A stretch of DNA of 64,000 nt from Mycolicibacterium xanthum (GTDB taxonomy: Bacteria; Actinomycetota; Actinomycetes; Mycobacteriales; Mycobacteriaceae): positions 62,001 to 126,000 of the forward strand of contig NZ_JAIFZS010000008.1 of the NCBI RefSeq assembly GCF_019710635.1, in the 5' to 3' direction. Position 1 is the stretch's first letter, and each line of letters begins with the position of its first letter. Made by a program: the position numbers and the translations under genes. Below, one piece after another: positions 26,125 through 36,841 of the stretch. The notes below the pieces were generated by a model. The model saw nothing but the letters and a program-made list of their open reading frames with translations. It did not search any database and was not told the DNA's origin.

Positions 26125-27149
26125 TGCAGTGCCTCCTTGCGGACCGACTCGATCGACACCGGGACGCCCCGGCGCAGTGACTCGGTGGCGGCCTCGGCGA
26201 TCCACGCGACCTCCACCGCGTCGGCAACCGTGGCGCCCCGGACCGGGCCGCCCTGAACGACCTTGACGAACTCGCTCAACTCGGCGCGGAAGGCTTCGGT
26301 GAACCGGTCCATGAAGAAGTGGTGTGGCTGGCCCGACGGGAATCCGGATGGGCCCGAATTCGCCGGGTCGACGTTGCGCACCGGCACCCCCTGATCCCAG
26401 CCGGCGGCGACGGTGTCGTCGAACCCGTGCACCTCGAGCCGGCAGTCGTAACCGCGGGCGTTATAGCGTGCGGCCGACACCACGCCCAGGGCGCCGCCGT
26501 CGAACCGCGCCACGATCGCCGCGGTGTCGACGTCGCCGTACTCGGTGAACAGCGGGTCGCCCTGCACGCTGCCGGTGGCGTAGACCTCGACGACGTCCTG
26601 GCCGGTGACCCAGCGGATGACATCGAAGTCGTGCACCGCACAGTCCCGGAAGATGCCGCCCGAGCCCTTGATGTAGTCCATCGGCGGGGGAGCCGGGTCC
26701 ATCGTGGTGCTGCGCACGGTGTGCAGCGCTCCCAGTGAGCCGTCATCCACCGCGCGCTTGACCGCGGCGAACGCGGCGTCGAAGCGGCGCTGGTAGCCGA
26801 CCTGGACCGACACCCCGGAGCGGCCGATGATGTCGGCGACCCGGGCGCTTTCGGCGGCGGTCGATGCGATCGGCTTCTCGCAGAACGTCGGCAGACCGCG
26901 TTCGACGGCGGCCAGCGTCAGCTGCGCGTGCGCCGGGGTGGCCGCGGCGACCACCACGCCGTCGATGCCCGAGGACAGCAGTTCTGCCACCGAGCCGACC
27001 GGGGTGGCGCCGTACTTGGCGGCCACCTGGCCGACGACCTCGGGGCGTTCGTCGGTGATGAGCAGGCCGGACACCTCCGGCAGGTTGCTCAGTGTCTCGG
27101 CGTGGAATGCGCCGATGCGGCCGAGCCCGATCAGGCCGAGTGTGGTCAT
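26121..27149 (-). CDS. Inositol 2-dehydrogenase-like Gfo/Idh oxidoreductase
   Basis: A 342-residue dehydrogenase: LIGLGRIGAFHAETLSNLP (Rossmann), FCEKPIASTAAESARVAD with the catalytic Lys, VGYQRRFDAAFAAVKR, and the segment GGIFRDCAVHDFDVIRWVTGQ supplying the catalytic Asp/His pair. This arrangement is typical of IolG-type inositol dehydrogenases, so the genome encodes at least two here. It may act on a different isomer or a methylated or oxidised inositol. Its ATG overlaps the dioxygenase stop as ATGA and its stop overlaps the iolE start, so the operon is fully coupled. Confidence 0.84.
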   Translation of the reverse strand: MTTLGLIGLGRIGAFHAETLSNLPEVSGLLITDERPEVVGQVAAKYGATPVGSVAELLSSGIDGVVVAAATPAHAQLTLAAVERGLPTFCEKPIASTAAESARVADIIGRSGVSVQVGYQRRFDAAFAAVKRAVDDGSLGALHTVRSTTMDPAPPPMDYIKGSGGIFRDCAVHDFDVIRWVTGQDVVEVYATGSVQGDPLFTEYGDVDTAAIVARFDGGALGVVSAARYNARGYDCRLEVHGFDDTVAAGWDQGVPVRNVDPANSGPSGFPSGQPHHFFMDRFTEAFRAELSEFVKVVQGGPVRGATVADAVEVAWIAEAATESLRRGVPVSIESVRKEALQ

Positions 27150-28330
27150 GGGGTTCTCCGTTCGTTCTGGTCGCCGAGTGCGACGGTGAGGTCTTCTTCG
27201 GTGAGGTCACGCGCGAGCGCGTCGAGCACGGTGTCCACCTGGCTGGGCGGGGCCAGGCTGCCGATCGGCTGATCGCTGTCGAGGTTGGTCGGGAACGCGT
27301 AGCCCTCGGCGGTGGCCACCACGATGTTCGTCAGCTCGTGGGCCGGCCGTCCGGCGGCGCGCATCTGCCGCAGCACGGGGTACACCGCGCGCACCATCGC
27401 GGTGCGGTCCAGTGCCTCCATCGCCCGGCCGAACGGCGAGCTGATCTGCATCAGGTTGGCGATGCGCCGAACACCGGTCGAGACGTTGGCCCCGGCGCCG
27501 TGGTAGAGCGCCGGGTTGAAGAACACCGCGTCGCCCTTGCGCAGCGGCAGTTGCACGTGGTGGTCGGCGAAGCACTCGATGAACTCCGGCCGGTTGAACG
27601 CGATGTAGCCGCCGGCGAAGCGCTGCGAGTGCGGCAGCAGCATCGTCGGCCCGCTGTCCACCGGCATGTCACAGTGTGCGACGGCGCCCTGCAGCGTCAG
27701 CACCGGCGAGGTCCGGTGGACGTGGGCCGGATAGTCGGCCAGTTGCTCGTCGGCGACGAAACCGAGGTGGTAGTCGCGGTGCGGGATCTGCGCCTTGCCG
27801 CCAGGGTTGACGACGTTGACCTGGGAGGTGACCTGGTAGCGGGGGCCCAGCCAGGCCTGGCACACCACGGCGAGCGCGTCATTGGCGTAGTAGTCGGCGA
27901 ACGCCGCGGGGTCGTGCAGGGCCAGCTTCTGCGCGGCGTTCCAGATCCGGTCGTTGGCGCCGGGCTTGCCGAAGTGGTCGCCGGCCGCCTGCCCGCCGGC
28001 ACGCTGGGCCTCGATGATGTCGAAGAACGCCGCGCTGGCGCGGTCGATGACGTCGGTGTCGAACGCGCCGGAGAACACCACGACCCCGGGCCCGTCGGCC
28101 AGCGCCCGGATCAGTTCGGCCTGGAGTGCCCGCCGGTCACCGCCGGCGGCGCGGCGCGCCATCGACTCGGCCGAGTAGACCAGCACGTTGCCGCGGACGT
28201 CGTCGGCGTTGGGGTAGTCGGCGAGCCGGGTCTCGGTGCCGACCTGCGCCCGGAACGTGTCGATGTCCAGGTCCGCGTCGCCGATCCACGGGGAGACGGT
28301 GGTGTGCCGGGATCGCAAAGGTGTTGCCAT
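27146..28330 (-). CDS. Phytanoyl-CoA dioxygenase-family Fe(II)/2-oxoglutarate oxygenase
   Basis: A 394-residue oxygenase of the PhyH family. The iron site is in AQIPHRDYHLGFV (HxD) with the distal His in ALYHGAGANVSTGVRRIANLM, where the Arg would bind 2-oxoglutarate. LTLQGAVAHCDMPVDSGPTMLLPHSQRFAGG lies between them and contains the usual PhyH core. Start: the ATG of MATPLRSRH; an ATG 14 codons upstream is possible. It is the first gene of an operon with two dehydrogenases and IolE, each overlapping the next by four bases. Inference from context: it hydroxylates or demethylates an inositol derivative before dehydrogenation. It is divergent from a LacI regulator. Confidence 0.82.
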   Translation of the reverse strand: MATPLRSRHTTVSPWIGDADLDIDTFRAQVGTETRLADYPNADDVRGNVLVYSAESMARRAAGGDRRALQAELIRALADGPGVVVFSGAFDTDVIDRASAAFFDIIEAQRAGGQAAGDHFGKPGANDRIWNAAQKLALHDPAAFADYYANDALAVVCQAWLGPRYQVTSQVNVVNPGGKAQIPHRDYHLGFVADEQLADYPAHVHRTSPVLTLQGAVAHCDMPVDSGPTMLLPHSQRFAGGYIAFNRPEFIECFADHHVQLPLRKGDAVFFNPALYHGAGANVSTGVRRIANLMQISSPFGRAMEALDRTAMVRAVYPVLRQMRAAGRPAHELTNIVVATAEGYAFPTNLDSDQPIGSLAPPSQVDTVLDALARDLTEEDLTVALGDQNERRTP

Positions 28331-28423
28331 GGCGGATAGTCTTGCTGTGATCGGCGCCGCATTCAACGGCATGAAACCATCAAAAACACCTCATATGGGA
28401 CGGGGTGCGGGAGGGGGACGAGG

Positions 28424-29434
28424 GTGGCGCACCGTTACAAGGTCCGGGAGATCGCCCAGCAGTCCGGCCTGTCCGAGGCGACGGTCGACCGCGTGCTGCA
28501 CAACCGCCCGGGCGTGCGGGAGAACACCGTGGCCGAGGTCAACCAGGCCATTGCGGACCTGGACAAGCAGCGCGCGCAGTTGCGGCTCAACGGGCGCCGT
28601 TACCTCATCGACGTGGTCATGCAGACCCCGCGGCGCTTCTCCGACGCATTCCGCGCCGCCGTCGAGGCCGAACTGCCCGCTTTCGCCCCGGCCATGGTGC
28701 GGGCCCGTTTCCACCTGTGGGAGTCGGGTTCCGCCGAACAGATGGTCGAGGCTCTGGGGCGCATCCGGGGTAGCCACGGGGTGGTGCTCAAGGCGCAGGA
28801 CGAACCCGAGGTGGCCGGGGCCGTCGACCGTCTGGTCGAGTCGGGGGTGCCGGTGGTGACCTACGCGACCGACGTGCCGGCCAGCGCGCGGTGTGCCTAC
28901 GTCGGCATCGACAACCACGGCGCCGGGGTGACCGCCGCATACCTGGTGCACCAGTGGTTGGCGGACGCGCCGTCGGACGTGCTCATCACGCTGAGCCGGA
29001 CGGTGTTCCGCGGCGAGGGTGAGCGCGAGGTCGGGTTCCGGTCAGGGCTGCGCAACTCCGGTCGGGCGATCGTCGAGGTCAGCGACAGTGACGGCATCGA
29101 CGCCACCAACGAGCGTCTGGTGCTGGAGGCCCTCGAGGCCAACCCCGGGGTGCAGGCCGTCTACTCGGTGGGCGGCGGCAACACCGCGACCGTGGCAGCC
29201 TTCGAGCAGCTGGGAAGGGCTTGCAGGGTCTTCGTGGCCCACGACCTGGATGCCGACAATCGGAGACTGCTGCGCGAGGGCCGGATCTCGGCGGTGCTGC
29301 ACAACGACCTGCGTGCGGATGCGCGCCTGGCGATCCGGCTGGTCCTGCAGGAGCGGGGCGCTTTGCCGGTCGAGCCGGCCCGCCCGGTCCCGATCCAGGT
29401 CATCACGCCGTACAACATCCCGTCGCACTATTAG
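28424..29434 (+). CDS. LacI-family regulator, probably of the dioxygenase-iolE operon
   Basis: A 336-residue regulator with an N-terminal LacI helix-turn-helix (YKVREIAQQSGLSEATVDRV, residues 5-24, then LHNRPGVRENTVAEVNQAI) and a periplasmic-binding-like domain ending VITPYNIPSHY. The effector region has the ribose-binding-like form (GIDNHGAGVTAAYLVHQW, AVYSVGGGNTATVAAFEQLG, ISAVLHNDLRADARLAI), similar to regulators of inositol or rhizopine loci. The GTG start follows a purine-rich GGGAGGGGGACGAGG. Divergent from the dioxygenase operon across 93 bp. I could not pick out a convincing palindromic operator there. Confidence 0.86.
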   Translation: MAHRYKVREIAQQSGLSEATVDRVLHNRPGVRENTVAEVNQAIADLDKQRAQLRLNGRRYLIDVVMQTPRRFSDAFRAAVEAELPAFAPAMVRARFHLWESGSAEQMVEALGRIRGSHGVVLKAQDEPEVAGAVDRLVESGVPVVTYATDVPASARCAYVGIDNHGAGVTAAYLVHQWLADAPSDVLITLSRTVFRGEGEREVGFRSGLRNSGRAIVEVSDSDGIDATNERLVLEALEANPGVQAVYSVGGGNTATVAAFEQLGRACRVFVAHDLDADNRRLLREGRISAVLHNDLRADARLAIRLVLQERGALPVEPARPVPIQVITPYNIPSHY

Positions 29435-29762
29435 TGGAGTGCTAGCTGGTGGCTACTGATTGGTAACCGATTCTAAGAATTGGCACGGCCAGGAAATCTC
29501 CCTGAAACGTGACGAATAACACAATATTGTCTCATTGTGCCGTGTTACGAGCCGCTGAGCAGTGCGTTCGACACAACGTCACCCGCTGGTCACCCGCGCG
29601 TCCGGTATGGGGCGGACTAAGGAAGATGCCATAATCGGTACCGGCAGTGACACCAAACTTTGGTGAACGCTCAACGACGGCGCGTCGGACCGACAGCGAC
29701 TTGGGGGCGTTCGCCGGAACCGGGGCCCCTGAGGTCCCGGAGACACAGCGGAAGGTAGGCGC
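29435..29762. other. 328-bp intergenic region upstream of korAB with candidate promoter
   Basis: No gene. The first 120 bp are AT-richer than the surroundings and contain the palindrome ACAATATTGT (29521-29530). CTGAAA (29502-29507), 17 bases, then TATTGT (29525-29530) is a plausible sigma-A promoter, with a start near 29537 and a leader of about 225 nt. A second -10-like CATAAT occurs at 29630. GGAAGG precedes the korA start. Any leader function is unknown. Confidence 0.4.
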
Positions 29763-31709
29763 GTGGCAGACAACGGCATTGGGGCGGGCTCCCCTGCGCA
29801 GACGCCTCGGCAGAAGCTCGAGAAGGTCGTCATCCGCTTCGCCGGTGACTCCGGTGACGGCATGCAGCTCACCGGAGACCGGTTCACCTCGGAGGCGGCG
29901 CTCTTCGGCAACGACCTTGCGACGCAACCGAATTACCCGGCCGAGATCCGCGCCCCCCAGGGCACGCTGCCCGGTGTGTCGTCGTTCCAGATCCAGATCG
30001 CCGATTACGACATCCTGACCGCCGGTGACCGGCCCGACGTACTGGTGGCGATGAATCCCGCCGCGTTGAAGGCCAACGTCTCCGACCTGCCCCGCGGCGG
30101 CCTGATCATCGCCAACTCCGACGAGTTCACCAAGCGCAATCTCGCCAAGGTCGGCTACGACGCCAACCCGCTGGAAGATGGCGACCTCTCCGACTACGTC
30201 GTGCAGGCCGTGCCGATGACCACGCTGACGATGGGCGCGGTCGAGGCCATCGGTGCGACCAAGAAAGACGGGCAGCGGGCCAAGAACATGTTCGCGCTCG
30301 GCCTGCTGTCGTGGATGTACGGACGCGAGTTGGAGCACAGCGAGTCCTTCATCCGGGAGAAGTTCGCCCGCAAGCCCGAGATCGCCGAGGCCAACGTGCT
30401 GGCGCTCAAGGCCGGCTGGAACTACGGCGAGACCACCGAGGCCTTCGGCACCACCTACGAGGTGTCGCCCGCGAAGCTCGAGACCGGCGAATACCGTCAG
30501 ATCTCCGGCAACTCCGCGCTGGCCTACGGGCTGGTGACCGCCGGGCTGCTCGCCGACGTGCAGGTGATCCTCGGTACCTACCCGATCACCCCGGCCTCGG
30601 ACATCCTGCACGAGCTGTCCAAGCACAAGAACTTCAACGTGATGACCTTCCAGGCCGAGGACGAGATCGCCGGCATCGGGGCGGCGATCGGTGCGTCCTA
30701 CGGCGGCGCGCTGGGTGTGACCAGCACGTCGGGCCCCGGCATCTCGCTGAAGTCGGAGGCGATCGGGCTGGCCGTGATGACCGAGCTGCCGCTGATCGTC
30801 ATCGACGTGCAACGCGGTGGGCCCTCCACCGGTCTGCCGACCAAGACCGAGCAGGCCGACCTGCTGCAGGCCATGTTCGGCCGCAACGGTGAATCTCCGG
30901 TGGCCCTGCTGGCCCCGCGGTCTCCGTCGGACTGCTTCGAGATCGCCGTGGAGGCCGTCCGGATCGCGATCAACTACCACACCCCGGTGATGATCCTGTC
31001 CGACGGTGCGATCGCCAACGGCTCCGAGCCGTGGCGTATCCCGGATGTCGGCGGCTTCGAGCCCATCGAGCACACCTTCGCCAAGGAAGGCGAGCCGTTC
31101 CAGCCGTACGCGCGCGACCCGGAGACCCTGGCCCGCCAGTTCGCCATCCCGGGTACGCCGGGGCTGGAGCACCGTATCGGTGGGCTGGAGTCGGCCAACG
31201 GCTCGGGCAACATCTCTTACGAGCCCAAGAACCACGACCTGATGGTGCGGCTGCGGCACGAGAAGGTTGCCGGGATCACCGTTCCGGATCTGGAGGTCGA
31301 CGATCCCACCGGCGACGCCGAGCTGCTGTTGCTCGGCTGGGGCAGCAGCTACGGCCCGATCGGCGAGGCGTGCCGCCGGGCGCGGCGCAAGGGCATCAAG
31401 GTCGCCCACGCGCAGCTGCGCCACCTCAACCCGTTCCCGGCCAACCTCGGTGAGGTGCTGCGGAGCTACCCGTCGGTGGTCGTGCCGGAGATGAACCTGG
31501 GCCAGCTGGCACTGCTGTTGCGGGGCAAGTACCTCGTCGACGTCCAGTCGGTGACCAAGGTCGAGGGGATGGCGTTCCTGGCCGACGAGGTCGAGGGCAT
31601 CATCGACTCGGCGCTGGACGGGACACTGCCGGAGAAGGAAATCGAGAAGGCCAAGTTCGCGCGGCTCGCGGCGGCCACCGTGGAGAGCGCAATGGGAGCG
31701 AACGCATGA
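29763..31709 (+). CDS. korA: 2-oxoglutarate:ferredoxin oxidoreductase, alpha subunit KorA
   Basis: Together with KorB oxidatively decarboxylates 2-oxoglutarate to succinyl-CoA, reducing ferredoxin. This gives mycobacteria a TCA bypass for 2-oxoglutarate dehydrogenase. The 648-residue subunit is a gamma-alpha fusion: the N-terminal gamma-like domain (VIRFAGDSGDGMQLTGDRF, residues 23-41, to about 200) and the alpha pyrimidine-binding part (GNSALAYGLVTAGLLADVQV, TYPITPASDILHELSKH, FQAEDEIAGIGAAIGASYGG, GPGISLKSEAIGLAVM, QRGGPSTGLPTKTEQADLL). GTG start with GGAAGG upstream. The stop overlaps korB as ATGA. Homologue of Rv2455c. Confidence 0.94.
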   Translation: MADNGIGAGSPAQTPRQKLEKVVIRFAGDSGDGMQLTGDRFTSEAALFGNDLATQPNYPAEIRAPQGTLPGVSSFQIQIADYDILTAGDRPDVLVAMNPAALKANVSDLPRGGLIIANSDEFTKRNLAKVGYDANPLEDGDLSDYVVQAVPMTTLTMGAVEAIGATKKDGQRAKNMFALGLLSWMYGRELEHSESFIREKFARKPEIAEANVLALKAGWNYGETTEAFGTTYEVSPAKLETGEYRQISGNSALAYGLVTAGLLADVQVILGTYPITPASDILHELSKHKNFNVMTFQAEDEIAGIGAAIGASYGGALGVTSTSGPGISLKSEAIGLAVMTELPLIVIDVQRGGPSTGLPTKTEQADLLQAMFGRNGESPVALLAPRSPSDCFEIAVEAVRIAINYHTPVMILSDGAIANGSEPWRIPDVGGFEPIEHTFAKEGEPFQPYARDPETLARQFAIPGTPGLEHRIGGLESANGSGNISYEPKNHDLMVRLRHEKVAGITVPDLEVDDPTGDAELLLLGWGSSYGPIGEACRRARRKGIKVAHAQLRHLNPFPANLGEVLRSYPSVVVPEMNLGQLALLLRGKYLVDVQSVTKVEGMAFLADEVEGIIDSALDGTLPEKEIEKAKFARLAAATVESAMGANA

Positions 31710-32797
31710 CAGACACGACGGATCTGATTGGCAGCGACCTGGGGTTGACCCCGGCCGGGTTGACCAAGACCAGCCTGGTGCCGACCACCGACGATCCGCA
31801 GAAGGCCAAGGACTTCACCAGTGACCAGGAGGTCCGCTGGTGCCCCGGCTGCGGTGACTACGTCATCCTCAACACCATCCGCAACTTCCTGCCCGAGCTG
31901 GGTCTGCGCCGCGAGAACATCGCGTTCGTCAGCGGCATCGGCTGCTCGAGCCGATTCCCGTACTACCTGGAGACCTACGGTTTCCACTCGATCCACGGCC
32001 GGGCTCCGACGATCGCGACCGGTCTGGCGCTGGCCCGTCCGGATTTGTCGGTGTGGGTGGTCACCGGTGACGGCGACTCGCTGTCGATCGGCGGCAACCA
32101 CCTGATCCACGCGCTGCGGCGCAACATCAACATCACGATCCTGCTGTTCAACAACAGGATCTACGGTCTGACCAAGGGCCAGTACTCGCCGACCTCGGAG
32201 GTCGGCAAGATCACGAAGTCCACGCCGATGGGTTCGCTGGACTACCCGTTCAATCCGGTGTCGCTGGCGCTGGGCGCCGAGGCCACCTTCGTCGGGCGCG
32301 CGCTGGACTCCGACCGCAAGGGTCTGTCCGAGGTGCTGCGTGCGGCCGCCGCACACCGCGGCGCGGCGCTGGTCGAGATCATGCAGGACTGCCCGATCTT
32401 CAACGACGGCTCGTTCGACGCGCTGCGTAAGGAGGGTGCCGAGGAACGGCTGGTCAACATCAGCCACGGCGAGCCGATCACCTTCGGCGCCGACGGCGAG
32501 TACTGCGTGGTCAAGTCCGGGTACGGGCTGGAGATCGCCAAGACCGCCGAGGTCGCCGCCGACGAGATCGTCGTGCACGACGCCCAGCTCGAGGACTCGG
32601 CCTACGCGTTCGCGCTCTCGCGGCTCTCGGAGCAAAACCTCGACCACATGGTGATGGGCATCTTCCGGCAGGTGAACAAGCCGACCTACGACGACGCCGC
32701 CCGCCAGCAGATCTCGATGGCACGTGAGGCCAGGCCACACGACACCGCCGCGCTACAGACGCTGCTGCGCGGCAAGGACACCTGGACTGTCGACTGA
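31706..32797 (+). CDS. korB: 2-oxoglutarate:ferredoxin oxidoreductase, beta subunit KorB
   Basis: The 363-residue beta subunit carries thiamine diphosphate and the iron-sulfur cluster. The N-terminal WCPGCGDYVILN supplies two cluster cysteines and GIGCSSRFPYYL another. The ThDP-Mg motif is VVTGDGDSLSIGGNHLIHAL, ending LLFNNRIYGLTKGQYSP. The substrate-recognition region has ALVEIMQDCPIFNDG. Its ATG overlaps the korA stop, ensuring a 1:1 ratio. Homologue of Rv2454c. A candidate promoter for the next gene begins right at its stop. Confidence 0.95.
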   Translation: MTDTTDLIGSDLGLTPAGLTKTSLVPTTDDPQKAKDFTSDQEVRWCPGCGDYVILNTIRNFLPELGLRRENIAFVSGIGCSSRFPYYLETYGFHSIHGRAPTIATGLALARPDLSVWVVTGDGDSLSIGGNHLIHALRRNINITILLFNNRIYGLTKGQYSPTSEVGKITKSTPMGSLDYPFNPVSLALGAEATFVGRALDSDRKGLSEVLRAAAAHRGAALVEIMQDCPIFNDGSFDALRKEGAEERLVNISHGEPITFGADGEYCVVKSGYGLEIAKTAEVAADEIVVHDAQLEDSAYAFALSRLSEQNLDHMVMGIFRQVNKPTYDDAARQQISMAREARPHDTAALQTLLRGKDTWTVD

Positions 32798-32824
32798 TTG
32801 ACGGCGGGAGCGCTGCGCTAACGT
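32798..32824 (+). promoter_or_regulatory. Candidate leaderless promoter of mobA
   Basis: TTGACG (32798-32803), a 15-base spacer and TAACGT (32819-32824) place the start point at or next to the mobA GTG, seven bases on. No Shine-Dalgarno is visible before that GTG. The spacer is shorter than usual, but mycobacterial leaderless promoters depend mainly on the TANNNT -10. Confidence 0.5.
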
Positions 32825-32831
32825 CACCGAT

Positions 32832-33434
32832 GTGACGAACTCGCTGCCCCTGGCCGCGGTGGTGCCGGCCGGTGGGGAATCCCGCCGGATGGGCCGGGAC
32901 AAGGCCACTCTGCGGATCGACGACGGTGCCGGACCGACCACCATGCTGGAGCGGGTGGTCTCGGTGGTCGGCGCGCGGTGCGCGCCGGTGTTCGTGGTCG
33001 CCGCCCCCGGCCAGGCGCTGCCGGAGGTGCCCGCGGTGATCCTGCGCGACGACGTGCGCGGTGCGGGCCCGCTACCCGCCACCGGGCGGGGGTTGCGGGC
33101 CGCCGCCGACGCGGGTCTGTCCCATGCGTTCGTCTGCGCGGTGGACATGCCCCGACTGACTACCGACCTGATCGATGTGCTGGCCGGCCCGGCCCAGCGG
33201 CTGGGCGCCGATGTCGTGCTGGCATGGGACGGGCGCGACCACTACCTGGCGGGGATCTACCGCACCGCGCTGCACACCCACATCGACGCCCTGGTCGACG
33301 GCGGTGCCCGCAGCATGCGCGCCCTGGTCGACAGCGTCGACACCCAGCGCATCGTGATGCCCGAACAGCCCGCGCTGGCCAACGTCAACACCGCCGACGA
33401 ATTGGCGGCCATGTCCCCACCCCGATTGCGCTAG
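32832..33434 (+). CDS. mobA: Molybdenum cofactor guanylyltransferase MobA
   Basis: Attaches GMP to molybdopterin to form the MGD cofactor needed by enzymes such as the formate dehydrogenase-like protein at the start of this window. The 200-residue protein opens with [21 protein letters not shown], the nucleotidyltransferase P-loop-like signature. [21 protein letters not shown] and [11 protein letters not shown] (metal-binding Asp) follow. GTG start, probably leaderless. Position after korAB matches Rv2453c. Slightly diverged from enterobacterial MobA in the GxGPL region but the length is typical. Confidence 0.9.
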   Translation: MTNSLPLAAVVPAGGESRRMGRDKATLRIDDGAGPTTMLERVVSVVGARCAPVFVVAAPGQALPEVPAVILRDDVRGAGPLPATGRGLRAAADAGLSHAFVCAVDMPRLTTDLIDVLAGPAQRLGADVVLAWDGRDHYLAGIYRTALHTHIDALVDGGARSMRALVDSVDTQRIVMPEQPALANVNTADELAAMSPPRLR

Positions 33435-33470
33435 CAAATTCACGAATCCAAAATTCGAAATTCGAATTTG
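33435..33470. terminator. AT-rich hairpin after mobA
   Basis: Arms 33435-33447 and 33460-33470 pair over 11 bp with a two-base bulge. The 3' arm region contains the perfect palindrome AAATTCGAATTT (33458-33469). Begins immediately after the mobA TAG. Unusually AT-rich for this genome. Confidence 0.5.
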
Positions 33471-34804
<1,334 letters not shown>

Positions 34805-34826
34805 CCTCACCCCGAGAAACACCTGA

Positions 34827-34862
34827 CAGAGACGGTGCCGGCGCAGGCCGGCACCGTCTCTG
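34827..34862. terminator. Perfect 16-bp hairpin after the first rpf gene
   Basis: Arms 34827-34842 and 34847-34862, perfectly paired with a GCAG loop, 22 bp after the stop. It separates the two rpf genes transcriptionally, so the second must have its own promoter within 34863-35038. That interval contains GTAACG and GTAACA words near 34915 and 34940. Confidence 0.8.
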
Positions 34863-34951
34863 CGTTTCCGCCCGCCCGACCGTCGCGTCTCAGAGGCCTC
34901 TTACACCAGATAAGTAACGATTAAAACTTTCGTCTCCTGCGTAACAGGTGA

Positions 34952-35551
<600 letters not shown>

Positions 35552-35560
35552 TCGCACCGT

Positions 35561-36721
35561 TCAGCGCGCGTCGGCCGGACCCGGCAACCGCAACGCCGAG
35601 CGCGCCGCGATCGCGGCCAGGTGGCGGGTCACCGCCCGCTCCGGAATCAATGCCGTCGCCCTGCTGGCCGCGCCGCTGAGCAGGGCCGGGCGCAGGTTCA
35701 CGATCCGGCCGATCATCGCCGACTCCCGCACCAGCGCACGGACCCGGCGCCGGCGGAAGGCGCCGAAGCGGTCGAACGCGGTGGGCAGGTCGGCCGACAA
35801 CTCGACGAAGCGCGCCAGGATCGCCGCGTCTTCGAGGCCCTGACAGCCGCCCTGGCCCAGGTGTGGCCGCATCGGGTGGGCCGCGTCCCCGACGACCACC
35901 ACCGGCCCGCGCGACCAGTGCTCGGGCTGGGCCCGGTCGTAGAGGTCGTTGCGCAGCAGATCCGCCGGGTCGGTGGCGGCGATCAACCGCGGGATCGGGT
36001 CCGCCCACGAGGCCAGCTTGGCGCTCAGATAGGCGTGGTCCCCGCCCGGGGCCTCGGCCCCCTCCGGAGCGCGTTCGGTGGCGAACCAGTAGGTGTGGTC
36101 AGCTCCGAGCGGTACGTGGCCCACCTCCGTTCCCGGGCCCATCGTCTCCCCGGCCAGCGCCGGATCCAGGCGGTGCGCCGCGACGCCGCGCCACGCCGTA
36201 TACCCGACATAGCGGCTCGCCAGCGGCCCGTTGAGGGTGCGCGCCACCAATGACCCGACGCCGTCGGCGCCGACCAGCGCATCGGCCTCGAGCACCCGCT
36301 GATCCGACAGCGAGATCCGCACCGACGAGGCGATGTGCACGGCGGTCGCCGACACCTTGGTGTGAACCGCCCCGGCGGGCAGTGCCCCGCGCAGGACGTC
36401 GGTCAGCACCGACCGGCGCACCACCACCAGCGGCTCGCCCAGCGCGGTGACGATCCGCTGCGCCGACGGCCTGCGCAGCCAGGCGCCGGTGTGCCAGCGG
36501 ATCGCCCCGGCGGTCACCCGGCCGCCGGCCGCGCGCACCGGGTCGCCGAGGCCTATCTGGTCCAGTGCGGCCAGCGCGTTGGGCCAGATGGTGATGCCCG
36601 CTCCGGAGGACAGGTCGGTGCGCTGCTCGAGCACCGTGACGTCATGGCCGGCGCCCCGCAGTGCCACCGCGCTGGCCAACCCGGCGATACCGGCGCCGAC
36701 GACGGTGATGTGGGCGCCCAT
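35561..36721 (-). CDS. FAD-dependent monooxygenase (PHBH-like)
   Basis: A 386-residue flavoprotein hydroxylase. Dinucleotide motif VVGAGIAGLASAVALRGAGH at the start, with acidic VLEQR. The DG motif is in ALVGADGVGSLVARTL near residue 155, and the FAD ribityl motif VVVVGDAAHPMRPHLGQGGCQGLEDAA near residue 285. No membrane segment. The substrate is probably an aromatic or other hydrophobic compound; nothing in the surroundings identifies it. Monocistronic, convergent with the second rpf gene (stops nine bases apart) and divergent from the N-demethylase cluster. Confidence 0.86.
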   Translation of the reverse strand: MGAHITVVGAGIAGLASAVALRGAGHDVTVLEQRTDLSSGAGITIWPNALAALDQIGLGDPVRAAGGRVTAGAIRWHTGAWLRRPSAQRIVTALGEPLVVVRRSVLTDVLRGALPAGAVHTKVSATAVHIASSVRISLSDQRVLEADALVGADGVGSLVARTLNGPLASRYVGYTAWRGVAAHRLDPALAGETMGPGTEVGHVPLGADHTYWFATERAPEGAEAPGGDHAYLSAKLASWADPIPRLIAATDPADLLRNDLYDRAQPEHWSRGPVVVVGDAAHPMRPHLGQGGCQGLEDAAILARFVELSADLPTAFDRFGAFRRRRVRALVRESAMIGRIVNLRPALLSGAASRATALIPERAVTRHLAAIAARSALRLPGPADAR

Positions 36722-36841
36722 GCAGCGACAGTATCGGGGCTGCCGTCAAGTGGACGAGACAGCCAAGTCACATCCGCGAAACGCGGAACTGGTTTCCTGA
36801 AGGGCAACCCCGTCAACCACAGGTGTACCCGGAAGGTGTGA

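Noticed and set aside
34913-34945. MtrA-type sites (GTAACG and GTAACA) before the second rpf gene
   Set aside because: Only two short words about 26 bp apart; too weak to call a site without binding data.
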